Assembly (NCBI GenBank): GCA_013396635.1
Contig: WBMW01005080.1
Coordinates: 338,062 to 402,061 of the forward strand
Reading direction: 5' to 3'
DNA from: Penelope pileata
Taxonomy: Eukaryota; Chordata; Aves; Galliformes; Cracidae
Length of the DNA: 64,000 nucleotides
The first letter of the stretch is position 1; each line of letters starts with the position of its first letter. Of the stretch, positions 37,797 through 50,200 are shown in pieces. The notes under the pieces were generated by a model. The model was not told where the DNA came from and searched no databases. It was given only the letters and a program-made list of their open reading frames with translations. Made by a program: the position numbers and the translations under genes.

Positions 37797-38778
37797 GAAT
37801 TTCCATGAAAAATTATATATGTAATGTTTTCATGTAGTAAAACAGATATATACATTGTTACTGAATTGCTGGAAAACATTGTGTAATAGTGCAAGTAGGG
37901 AAAAATGCTACTTAAAAGTGAAATCCTAGTGTCACTGGTTACCACTGCAATAACGTCAGATTCCCAGAAGTCAGACCTATACTTTGAAATGGAGCCTTGA
38001 AGGACAGAAGCTTGACTTAAAACTTAGATTTAAATTTAGATGAATGTCTGTGCTGTGTGTCCAGGCTGTAGTCTTGAATTACAAGCTGCAGCTGTTTGGA
38101 TGAAGAAGTAAAAAAATGGTAGGTATTAATGTATTGACCAACCCAGGTCTATAGGTAGAATTTTCTGTGCATTTTTCCAAGAGATGAATAGCCTTCCCAT
38201 GTGTTAAGCTGTAACATCTGGTGGAAGACTTACGTTATAGAAAATTAAATTAGGCAAATTTTGTTCAAACATTGGTATTTAAAAATAGTCATAGGGATGA
38301 TGAATAAAAATTAAAAAAAAAATCAGTTTTGTGTAGGTAAGTAGTAGCTACAAATGTAGGAGTTTATTATAATCCCAGATTCTGACTTTCATGCTTATTA
38401 TCTTTTTTGATGGTTATTTCATTGCTTCTTTAGGTTACAAGTTAAAGGCTAGAGATTCTCGTGGAAGACCCAATCTCAAATCCTAATCCCAGGGAGATCG
38501 AGAATTCTATTTTATATCATTTGAGAGTCGACATGGAGAGATATGTTCAGAATGATGGGAGTTGAACAGTAATTTGAACATAAATTTGATACTAGTTGGA
38601 TCTTTTGAGTTTATTAGAAAGTCTGTGCTTAATATTATTAATTACATTTAAAAAACCCATGAGAATGAAATGCATAGGCCTTTGTGATCACGTTTATGAT
38701 CATATTTGATGGAGCAGGAATTCTGATCTGTTCTGATCTAAAAACTACTTTATTGAAAGTCAGATTTCCTTGGAAATA

Positions 38779-38800
38779 GCTACAGTAGCTATACTGTAGC
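38779..38800. other. Perfect 9-bp hairpin
   Basis: GCTACAGTA and TACTGTAGC form a perfect 9-bp stem around a 4-base loop (GCTA). The function is unknown and it may be chance. Confidence 0.7.
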
Positions 38801-39620
38801 ACACTACAGTCTTGTTCTGTCTTGCCTGAATTCAAATTCTTACATAATTTGGATTGTCATTCCCTAGCATGTTGGTTATGTAATGGGAATATATGAAGAG
38901 ATCAAGTAGGATATACATCAACACAATATATATGTATGTTTTGTATTTTTCCGTTGGAGACAGTTCTTTTTAGGAGCAATATTTCTAACTGCTGACTGAA
39001 ATTTAGGCTGCTACTAGCTGTTATTAGAGACTTCCTCCATTTAGATTCTTAAAAAGCTCATGGAGAAAGCAACATATATTTAGTAGAAACCGAAGCAATG
39101 TTACTTTCAGCCAAAGATGACTTATTAGATATTTTGGGAGTATTTCAACATTTATGAGGAACTGTGTATGTCTTAGAAAGTTCCCAACATCCCCTCAGAA
39201 CTCAAATAAGCCAGGTGGCAGCGTCGTAGTGTCCTTAACTGCCATCAATTCCTTTTCTTATCTTTTTGCTCTTGATAACCAATGAAATCATACTGGAAAC
39301 AGAATTCTTTGCAATGAAACTCTGAAAGGTATATTTCTGAGGTCACTGAAGGCCTAAGAAAATGATCTGTAGTTTATAAACTATAAGCTATAGTAAACTA
39401 TAGACTTTACTGTCTTGGAAAGAGAAAAAAAATTATTTTATTTTATTTTTTTTTAATGTAGGAGGCTAGTGTTCTATATAGAAGTTTAATTTTCATTTGA
39501 AATTTTTAGTCTGCATTGGCCTGATGTTACTGATTAGGTTTCATCATTTTGAAAAGAATTAAGTTGCCTTTTCTCTAGATCTGTCATCATATGGTGTGTA
39601 CACATCACCAAAGAAGTTCG

Positions 39621-39648
39621 CCTTTGCTGGCAGAAAGGCCAGCAAAGG
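39621..39648. other. Perfect 10-bp hairpin
   Basis: CCTTTGCTGG and CCAGCAAAGG form a perfect GC-containing 10-bp stem around an 8-base loop (CAGAAAGG). It lies inside the weak terminal-exon candidate at 39579-39670. Confidence 0.75.
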
Positions 39649-42600
39649 ACAGGACTGGACATTTGCATAAAGATATGCTGGCACATTTCCGTTAGGAAAA
39701 ATGCTGTGTTGTCCAGAGTCCAAATTGCTGCTTGTGAGGTAAACTACGTAAGGTTCCATTTATCCACCTTTAAAGGTGAAAGGAATTGAGTTTCATGGAG
39801 TTTCCTGTGGGCTTTGTTCTTTTTTTTTTGCTTGTTTGTTTTTTAACTCAGTGGTCGCAAAGAATCCAGACCTTACTTGGAACAGTCAGCAATTAAACTA
39901 TCTAAATGCCACTCTTCTGTTGACAGCAAAGAATATTTCCCATTTCTATTTTGTGATGAGTTTGAGGTGTTAGTACTGTGACGTGTACTTTGCAATTTAT
40001 TTCAGTATTTCCAGAGTTATTTAAATGATTCCCAATTCATAAAGAAAGTTTACAGGGCTGAAAATGTATAAACCTTCACTATGGTACTTAAGATCAGTTT
40101 AGGCCCTTCTCTTGAGTAACACTATGACTGTAAAGTCATAAAAAAAACTGTCAAAAGTTAGTACAACATAAAGCAATATTGTTTTATGGCATAGGGAATA
40201 TTTTACATTCACTTCTTTTTTTTTTTTTAATAGGAAAAATCCACTAGAGAATCAGTATGAAGTAGGAAAAAAAAAACAAGGGAGATGAAGGAAAGAAAAC
40301 TTGGAAATTTTCTGGCAAAGGAGAAGCACCATATGCATCCAGCAAGCCACTATCATATAGTTTCCAAATAGCATTCAGCAAGTGTTTATCTACTTCAGGG
40401 ACCTGACATTCTACTTGTATATAGTCCCTTTGCTGTGCCAGAGGTACTGTCCTCATCACTGACAATTGTCTCTGTTAAGCTAAGTACAAACAGCAGTGTA
40501 GCTGTGCACTGATTTACCTTTTCACTTATCTGTGATTCTCGTTACTGTCACTGTTACTCAGTGTTGAGAGGTTCTTACTGTCCGTCATCAAATTAAAATC
40601 TTCACCCTCAGGTAGTTTATCTGTATTAACATATTTTAAAAGTAATTTTGTTTTACTATATATTTGGTTCTAACAATTGGTATTTTCTTAATGCTACAAA
40701 GTCTCTTGAATTTGTGTGGTCTAGACCAAAGTGCTCTTTTCCCAGCAGTGGCTAGTAGTGATTGGCTATTTCACTTTTACCTGTTTTCGTCTTTAGGGCT
40801 TAAATCAGCTGTGGCATCTTTGTGTTTGTATTTGACGTTGGAAGACTATGCCCCACAGACCATAAGATTTGGGAAGCATTTGATTCCTAGGTGCAAAAGC
40901 TTATGAATGTTGTGATGGAATCCTGTAAAGCACTTGTGTACCTGCGGAAGAAAGTACCATGAGAGAATCTGGTGACAGGGAAGAAAGCATGCTTATTTTT
41001 TTGATGACTGATGCAAATTTCTGTTCACAATCTTTCCCCCTCTCCCTGTTGTTCTCTTTTCTAAGTTAAGAAAATAAACAGATTCCTTCATCTGGTATTA
41101 CCTGTCTTGGTGAAGGCACAAATATTTTGTGTGTTGTACTTGTCCCTGAAATTTGATACTGCTTGCCAGAGAAAACTGGAAGGACATCTGAAGACATTAA
41201 CTGGCAACAGAATAACCCTTTAAGAACATTTCAAGCCTGGATATTGATGATGAGAAAAAATCCTATTTTGAGTGTTCCTTTTGCTGGGACATCAAGCAAA
41301 CTCTCAAAATGGTACACGAAAAAGAATAAAATCCAACAGCCTTGTGCTAAATAACTAGCGATTAAATGTTAGTAGTGACATAATAACAGTAGTTTCTTTA
41401 GTAGTATTAGTGCAGTAATATTGTTGGATAGTTTTGGTACATGAGCCACTGTAAAATAGTTACAATTAAAATACATTGAACTGTTGTATTTGATGGCAAT
41501 TGAGTGTCGATGACAGAAGAAGAGCAGGAGGAAAGAAGAATATGTGACAAAATTACTAGCCAGTAAAAATGACTGTCTACTTCTGACTGCCATTGCATGG
41601 TCTGGTTTTCTTATCTGGCAATGTGGAGATAGAGCTCAGGTCCTCTCCTTGATCCTCACCCACAGAAGAAACAAAATGTTGTAATGCATGGTGACACTTG
41701 ATATCATTGCAGACTATTCTGCTTCACGCTTGTGTTTTTAGTAGCAACGTCTCTTATAAAAATGTACATCTTAAAAATCTAATTATTTCCAGAAGAATTT
41801 CTGTTCCTGTATATCATGATAATTACATTACACTGCTTGTGACAAGCAGACCTACCAGCTATTTTTACTCTTTCTTTCTGTATTATTAATATCTGACAAT
41901 TATTATTAGTATTTCTGTTATATTTTATACCTAGATTTTAGACCCGTTTTCTTCTAAAAGCAGTCTTGACATTGACAGTGTTTAGTAATAAAACTTGGTT
42001 GTCTGTTTTGACTGTAATGTATAACATCTTTAGTCCTGGATGCTTGTCCTACTCCAAGTGTGGTGGGTCCCTTCTCTGTTTCCAGATCTCTCTGTAGTGT
42101 GATAGTTGCATGTAATGTTTGCTATCTTCTGCTTTTGTGACCAGTGTGAAGCAGAAACTACGTGCAGAAATTATGCTATGATCATTTCTGCTCCCTCTAG
42201 TACAAGGAAATGTAAGAAAATAAAGGAAGGTGCTCAGAGGATCAGCAAGTGTAATATTTGAGAAAGAGAATTCTATATGTTAGAACGTTATATTCAAGAA
42301 AGATTACATTCTAAGAATACTTACCTTCTAGTAATAGGTAATGTTTTAAAGGGGACTGAAAAAAGGCTGTTAGTATTTGAAGGTATAAACATCTAAAAAT
42401 GTAGTGTCTTTAGAGGGGTTGTAAAGAAGAGGAACGGATTGAAACTGAAAAGGAAAACTTTATTGAATGTTATAATGGCTTCTTTTACATTAATGAATAA
42501 TTATTTTAAGGAAATAGTGTAAAAGGAATGTCTTGATCTTCACAGCTGAAATGGACAAAATATGACAGAATAACAGATAATATCAGAGGATCAGTTCTGT

Positions 42601-43366
42601 GTTTCCAGTTCAACACTAACATGGTATAATTGGCTTCCTACTGACTGAATTCAGGGGTACCAAATTCAGTTAACTGGGCATTATTCTTTTATGAATACAA
42701 TATGTGACATTAAGCAAAATCCTGCAGTGGACCTTATGTATTTTAGTGGACTAAACATATTGAACCTCTAGTTATTATGCTAAACTTTCAAAGTTAAATG
42801 TGTGTTCTGTGTTTTGTATTGCAAGAATAATGACTTCAGTTGTTAGAAAAGCAAGTTCAGCCTTGCATTTCAGCAGTCATACAGTGTGCAGGAGCCAGGA
42901 TTATGAGAAACTTAATTTCTAGTTGATTTAAGTTGCAACATGTATGTAAATGGAGCTTACTTTTTCTAGGAATGTGCTTGTGCATGTATGAAGAAAAGAG
43001 TGTCAGTGAAATCTTAACATGCTTAAATTAGATCACCAGCAGACAGAATAAATGCTCTTATGGTTTAGAATTAAAGGAAAGATGGAGTGAGAGGCTTGTC
43101 TAATGTACAGTCAAAACTTCCATGGCTCAACCACAGTCAGTGTTGATTATGTTTGTGGATCTGTTGGAACTATTGCCTCAGTGCTACAAATGGCTTGCAT
43201 GTAATTAAAATCACACTATAACATTTTGTCTTGCTTTGGTAGTTCTGGAAGAGTTCAAGAATATTCTGCTTGGTCTTTCACTTTTAACTCGATGCTGGAG
43301 CTGAAGTAGTTTGTTATATTTGTCTCTTGATATTAGAAGAAAACATGAAAAACCTCCTGGTACTAC

Positions 43367-43463
43367 TATAGAATCGCAGAATGGCTGAGTTTGGAAGGGA
43401 CCTCTGGAGGCCATCTTGTCTAGTGCCCCTGCTCAGTTAGGGTCACCTTGGGTCAGACATATG
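43367..43463 (-). mobile_element. Short CR1 3' tail fragment
   Basis: About 100 bases in reverse orientation beginning TATAGAATCGCAGAATGGCT. They continue with GTTTGGAAGGGACCTCTGGA and CCCCTGCTCAGTTAGGGTCA, a pattern of older CR1 subfamilies. Confidence 0.85.
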
Positions 43464-46400
43464 CATTAGTAGCTAATGGCAGGAGTTTTAATAGGGGCAA
43501 TTATTTACTGGACACTGTTTTGGCAAAAACAAAAAAAAAAAAAAGAAGATAATTAGATTGTAACAGTAGTGAAGCTGGTACACTTTTCAAGTGAGCGTAC
43601 AGAGAAGACCCAGCCTGAAATAAGATTGCCTTATTTAAGTTCAGCATGCAGAGCAAGATATTTGGAAGGTTAAAAGTATAGGTGAAAAATGCTTTCAGTC
43701 TTCCTATTTGCTGTTAAAAAGAAAGTGGAAATTGGGTTTCTGAGTCATCACCAGAGCATCCAGTGGCATAATTTGATGGAATTGCATTATTCCACAAGTT
43801 GGTTCAGCAAAACAACAATCATGATAATAGATGATGAGAATGAATTCTTGTTTTGATTTGATGCTCATTGCTTTGAGATTTACATGCCCTCATAATAACA
43901 CTTACCAGCCATCTGGTTTCTGGAGGAAAAAAAAAAGAAATAACAACTTTTTTTTCCTTACTGAAAGGGCTAGGACATAACATGCACCATTTAAAATCTC
44001 ATTGTCTAGAAATGACATAATGACTTTGTGTTTTCATATTATTTATTAGTGATTAGCTCAGAAAACCAGCAGGTTATGCCAACTCTAGGGGAAATGGAAC
44101 GTAGTTTGTTCAACCTTGCACTTCCTACAAGTGAGGAATCAAAGTGGTGGGAAAAAAAAAAAAAGAACCAACAACAAATAACTGAGCAAATAAATCAGCA
44201 GACATGCTGATGCTGGAATGTGCACTTTCAATTTATTTTAAATTTATTTATTTTATTTGCTTTTCTTATTTGTGATTTTTGGGTTTATGTACTTCTATGT
44301 ATAAAGATATATAAATACAAATGACATATAAACATAATTTTTCAATAAATGCTATTGTGTATGAGACCTGGAGTATGATATACTTGTATTATATTTTCCT
44401 TAGAAGTGATGATGAAAGTCACATTTTTTGGGGTGATTGTAAGATGTCAGTGCAGATGAAGTACAGGTTAGTAGCCTATTTTCAGTTTACACAATAAATG
44501 CTCTAGTAATTTTGTTCTGTAAAAATCTAAAAAAAAAAAATCACATTTCATCCTTATGGTGCATCATTGTAAGCTACAGCAACTGTAATTATTGTAACTA
44601 ATCATAACTGACAATCTAGTCAGCAAAATGAAATCTGAATATTCGCAGAAAACAAAGCGTGCTCTAATATTCTTTGGCTATGGAGCTATGGACTCCCTGG
44701 TTGGGGTTGCTTTACCCTGGAGGGACACTGCTGATGTCGATTTTGTAACTTGTGGCTAAACACTGCAGTTTATTCCACCTGATTTTTCTCAGATTGTTTG
44801 TTTTCTTTTAAAAATATGCACAATTCTTTTCTGTTATGATCTGATCTAAAGATTTAGTTCTCATTTGAAGCCCTTCAGTTTTGTTCTGCATATTGATAAA
44901 TTCCATTATGGGATTAAAATTACTGGATAAATCCCCTGTAGTTATTTCAAATTCAAAGTTCTAATAATATAAGTAACTAATTACTGAATTCCATATCTCT
45001 TACATACTATTAAGTTCTATTTTTATTATATTTCTCAAATTACAAGATCCTTACTATGCATCTGCTAGACAAAGAGAAGCAAGTTTGATTTAGCTTATTC
45101 CCAACATCTGAACTTTCCTTGGGTGTTACTTCGGAAGTAGTGGTTACTTCAAGCATGGTACTTTTTTCTCTGTGTGTCTGTTATATCACCTGTTGTGTTT
45201 TTTTTCTTTAACTGTATCATTGAGCTATGGATCAGTTTAAGTGTGCTTACTTTTATGCTGAGGTCTAACACAAATTGGCACCGAATTCTATGTACAAGCT
45301 CTTTAGCTTTGATCATGTGATTGAATTTGGGCTGTATTTTAGGGGCTCCTTCTGCAGTATCCTTTGTTTTGCTTTTAGTGGAGAATACGGGGAAAAAATA
45401 AAAATGTGAAGAGAAATGGGAACCCGTGAGAGAAGCCATGAGTTCACTCCTGATTTCTAGACCTAAAAAGTTGAGATTCCTTTTTTCTGCTTTTTTGATT
45501 TAATTGCATGATGACATACAGATGATGAGAGACCAGTTTCCGTAAACAAAAGACAAACAAGGAATAATCTCTGGCTACATGCAAAAATAGAAAATACTAA
45601 ACAGAAGAAAAAAGACCTTTAATTTTAGATAGAAGTATAGAGTGGCTTTGCTTTATGGGAAAAATGTGAGTATTTTGTCTTGAAATTGGGGATGTAAAAT
45701 TGCAGTGAGTAATGAGTGTGTATTCCTCTGATCCCTTAATGTACTTGATGTGAGGTTCTTCTTTCATCGTAGCAAACATGCTAGCCATTAAATACACTGC
45801 AGCAGCATCATTAGTGGCTTCAAAGTGCTCCTACTTGCATCACATTTTTCCCCCTAGCAGGTGAGTGAGAACAGTGATTAGCAAATACCAGTACCTGTCA
45901 CTCACTCCTCATGCGATTACCAGAAAAGTGCAGTGTGGGGTAAGGGCAATGACGCTCCCTTGCAGTTGGAGGCATAGAGTGAACTTCTGCATCCCCCATC
46001 ACTCTCAAAAGCATTATGCTCTAAGCATGGCTCAGGGATATGAAAGGTAAAATTCACTGTTCAGGGTACGGTGATTTGGCATAGACTTGTAGGCTATAGA
46101 GAAAGGAGGGCTTCCTGAATAACAAGCAGTATGTTACACACTTGAGATCCTTATCGTCAGAGTGGGACGCACAAAGAAGCTTTAGTTGCTTACTAACATT
46201 ACAGTTCACTCTGCAGAGAAGGATTCACTGTTACACCTTTCATTTTCATATGTTGTTTTTGGGGTTAGAAAATGCAGAAGGGAATTTTGTTTATTGAAGA
46301 GATAAATTATCAAAACAGAATACCTTACTTGTAGAAAATAATATGAGCGTATGCTTTGTTGTATTTTTTTTAGAAGGTTCTAAATATCTGATACATTTTT

Positions 46401-47136
46401 TCTTATACCTACACCTGTATAGATGTAAAAATCAATGGTTCTAATCATAGATAAATTATCACTTTTTTTGATTTTTTATAATATAGATATGTGCAATTTT
46501 AGTGAAATAATTAAGAAACCATCTTCTTACATAAACTGTTTTTTCCTCGTGTCCTCATTTTTTTTAAAGACTGTAAATTTAAACATTATTTTCATACATA
46601 TTTATTTAACTGAAGCAATCAGCTTGACTTGGATAATATTTGCATTAACATTAGCCATATACCATGGGGCAAATTACATTTCCAGTGTTTCAAAATAGAT
46701 TGCCAGTAGTTTCAAGAACTGTTTTGTAAAAGTTAGCAGATACAAATCATACAGAAATAAATGGTGGGTTTAAAAACTATAAAATATACCATAAGCCAGG
46801 GAAAAATGCTTCAGGGAGAATATTTCTGTATAAGCAAATAGGAAATAATTCCTCGCTCTCTCTATATTACATTTAAGAAAACCACTGATAAAACACCATT
46901 CTGAAATTACTCCTAATGCATAAGGTTATCTACAGGCATCACAGATCTACCTCTGAGAGCCTTATGCTCAGCCTCCTGTTTGCTTTGCAGGCTTTAGTTT
47001 ACAGTTTGGTTAAGGAAAAGTTGTGCGCTGTGATTTGGTGCTGCTGTTGCATTGGTGCTGACATTTTAGCAGGACGTTGAGTCAGGATGCTCGTCCTGTC
47101 AGTTCTGTTGCTCTCTTCCTCCTATCACACAACCAG
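43464..47136. other. No gene recognised
   Basis: About 3.7 kb of AT-rich sequence with A tracts (for example 43531-43544). The good acceptor at about 45857 is followed by stops in all three frames. The frame after the acceptor at about 46991 has no donor. Best read as intron sequence upstream of the exon at 47137. Confidence 0.5.
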
Positions 47137-47220
47137 AAATGTATAGGACAGCATTTCTAGGGAGCCTCCAGTTTGATGCTGTTACGACTGTAGGTAGAAT
47201 TAAGACAGCTAAGACAAAAA
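47137..47220 (+). CDS. Probable internal exon of an unidentified gene (84 nt, phase 1-1)
   Basis: A strong acceptor (polypyrimidine CTGTTGCTCTCTTCCTCCTA then CACACAACCAG|AAAT) and a near-consensus donor (AAAAA|GTAAGTCC) enclose 84 bases. Only one of the three frames is open. It uses the first two bases to complete a codon, then reads 27 codons beginning MYRTAFLGSLQ and ending RIKTAKTK, and leaves one base at the end. It is therefore a symmetric phase 1-1 exon of 28 codons. The acidic exon at 57622 enters in the same phase, so the two could be spliced directly in frame. I do not recognise the protein family. The internal ATG at 47139 would allow a start if this were a first coding exon, but the upstream acceptor argues for an internal exon. 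Chance occurrence of such a combination in AT-rich DNA is possible, so this is a moderate call. Confidence 0.45.
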
Positions 47221-50200
47221 GTAAGTCCTTTTATCTCTCCTTATCTTGGTGTGGAACAAGATCTCTCAAAAAACAGATCCTCTTGATTTATTTTGCTATG
47301 ATCTGTAGTGTACATGAAGATGAGATCTTGACTGGTGAAGATGCCAGCTTTTAACAATGAGCACTTACAGAGAAGAGTCCATTGCCAATTTTGGAGGCAG
47401 TAGCTGCTGCTGATTAGAACAGTAAATGAGCTATCACGATGGGGCAGTAGGAGAAGGAACAGGCCTACAACAATTTGTGGGTGTACTTTATGAAATGAGT
47501 GGTGAGTGTAACTGTAATTGTTAGCACCTGCTAACAGTTTCCAAAATCTGGTTAGAATCAACCTCTTCAACTTCTTTCTCACAGGAAAGATTTCACAATG
47601 GCATTTTTTTCCAGTTTTTAGCGAATATTTCTGTTTTCTTGCTTTCTTGCTAACTGTAGTATAATGCTTATTTAAAAAAAAAAAGTGAAAAAGCCATAGT
47701 AAATAGTCCAGACAGATGGAAAGTAGTATATAATAAACAGCTTACACAGCATACTGTGTTCATAGTCGGTGAACGTGCGTGCTCTTCAATGCTCACTTCA
47801 CTGCTCACCGCTGAATGTTGAGGCCTTGACTCTGTCAAAGTATTTCAAATTAGGAAGCTTGCATACATGAGCTACCCGAGTGAAAACACAGTAGAGAAAA
47901 GTCTTTTCAGTTTCACTGTGAGCTAAATTCATGCTTAGGATTGACTTCCCTGAATTTGGTTCATTAACACCTTGCCCTCAGTCTGCTCTCAGTCCTTGCC
48001 CAGGTGCGTTAACAGTGTATGGTAAAAACGGTAAAAGCTACTTTTTAGCTATCGAGGTGAGCCTTGCCAATTCACCTTATTTACACTGCATGGATTAAAC
48101 AAAAGTAGACTCAGGAAATTTATCTAAGCGCACACTGAATTGTAAAACGGTGTTTATTACCTGCTGTCTCAAGCTTTTCTGTTAAATCTGGCAAGAGTAA
48201 CTGGTGGAACGTATGAAAGGACTAGGGTGGGCTTTGAGTCTGCTTTGTTTGAGGATTCACTGGGAACAAACACCTGCATTCCCAAGGCCGTAAAAGGTCT
48301 GTAGAGAATCCCTCAAAAAGCTTGTCAAAAATTTTTGGGACTGAGGCCCATGTCTTACTGTGGGATGCAGTGCCTGCATATCTAGGTTTTGTGAAACTTG
48401 CACAGTTTGGACCCACTTGGCTATTTTACTTGTATGTTCAGGAAGAAAAATAGTGGCTGAACCACAATCAGTGACTACACAAAAGGTGCTTGATGCAAAA
48501 ACCTGTTCACCTTCTTTCTTCTCTGTTTTAAATCTTGATATTTCAGTTACCCAGTTTACCTGGGAACAAAACCAAATATTACTTCTGTTGTTTTTCCAGA
48601 TGATGTAAATACATCATAATTAATACTAAGGAAGAAAAAAAAGTAATTGAAAAAAACCACCAAACTTCCCAAGATGAAATTTCTACTGTAACATTTTTTT
48701 TCAGAAGGCAGAACGATGTCACAAATTCTAGAAGATCCAGATAACCTTCTGTTTCATTCTTTACTGAAACACACTTTGCAGGTTTTGTTTTAGTACAATT
48801 GCAGGAGATCAGTACCCTTCACTGCTTCCAGCTTTGAGGTCACATTGGCCGAGGAGATTGCTATTAAAATTCCACTGGCTGTTGTTCCTGAGAGTAGAAA
48901 TTCCAAAATGAAATTGCTCCTATTAAGTCTTTTACGCTGTAACTGTCTGTATTTTATTTTGAAAAGTGAATATTTCATATGGCATTTAGAGACATAATAG
49001 GAAAAATCCCTAGCTTGATTATTTTATAGTAAGGTAACTCTCTGATGCCAGCAAGTGGGAAGGTTTGAAGAGGGGAAGGTTCTGTAAATGCCTTTCATAA
49101 CACTCTTATTACAAAAAAATGTCAGTTCTTTGGCAAAACATTATACCCTTCATTTGGTAAATTTGTATCATCACTCATAGTTAGCTCTCCTGTATTACAT
49201 TTTGTGTAACAAGAGTATCACATACCACTTAACCATTCCTTCATATTCCCTCTCTGCCTAATTTGTGGTAAAATTGATAAACCTTCAAGGTTCATCTGCG
49301 AGAAGATCTCCTGACTCCTATGAGCCCACCATACAAACTATAAAAAGAGAAAAAAAAAAAGTTGTGACTTTTAATGGATAAGGGATAGTAGAGTGCTAGC
49401 CCTGTTTTTCAGCGTGAGCCCAAGCTTGAAAACTGAGGTCTGTCGTTTAGTTGTAAAGGTCTTATAGCTTATTTTCCATGCACATATCTATTTTGGTTTC
49501 CTATCCCATTGAAACTTTGGCATTTGTAGTACACGTGCATACTATTTTTTTGAAATTATATCTCTGTAAATGTATTTTGAATAGTCACTATTTCAACATT
49601 TCCCTTTTATTGTTTAGAAATATCAGCCTTGGCTCTAACAGCAAACTGACTATAGGCACTTGTCAGTTTTGTTGTGGCCTTGTGGATAATGCTAAGAGAA
49701 AAAAAGATGAGCATAAATGAAAGTGAAGTTCCAAATTACTGGAACATTTAAAGGTCTTTGAAAAGTTTATACACAAGCATGGTTAATGCTGTCATGCACC
49801 GAAGTGCCAAAAGACCGAGCAGTGAAGAATATTAATCTACTTTTATAAAATCAAAGGGTTCATAGTTTTTGCTGTAAAGAAATAATTTGAATAAAATTTG
49901 ACCCTTTCTACAATAGTCTGTGGGTCAAATTGAACCTACTATTAAAATTCTCTAATATCTTTCTTGTATTAGCATTTCAAAACTCAATTTAAATATTCAC
50001 AGAGCTCTTTTTTTAATAAACTTAACAAAATTCAGGTAATTTCCTTCAACTTTCTTGATTGAAGGAAGGCAGTAGGTGCAGATATAAAAAAGATGTACAG
50101 CTACGAGCAAAACCTGAAATCAATTATATATAAGAAATAACATAACACATGGAAAGAAATTAATCAAAAGGAAAAATTTCTGCTATATGATTTTCTTGGT

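Larger units (their letters stand above)
37797..43366. other. No confident gene; one weak exon candidate
   Basis: About 5.6 kb of AT-rich sequence. It contains two perfect short inverted repeats (38779-38800 and 39621-39648), a palindrome at 39371-39382, a candidate terminal exon at 39579-39670 and a codon-like minus-strand patch at 40244-40465. None of these is strong enough for a gene call. Confidence 0.5.

Noticed and set aside
45858..45960. Exon after the strong acceptor TTTTTCCCCCTAGCAG
   Set aside because: All three frames meet a stop within a few codons.
48442..48604. Plus-strand frame after TTGTATGTTCAG
   Set aside because: Phase-compatible and somewhat protein-like, but the acceptor tract is mediocre and no good donor ends it.
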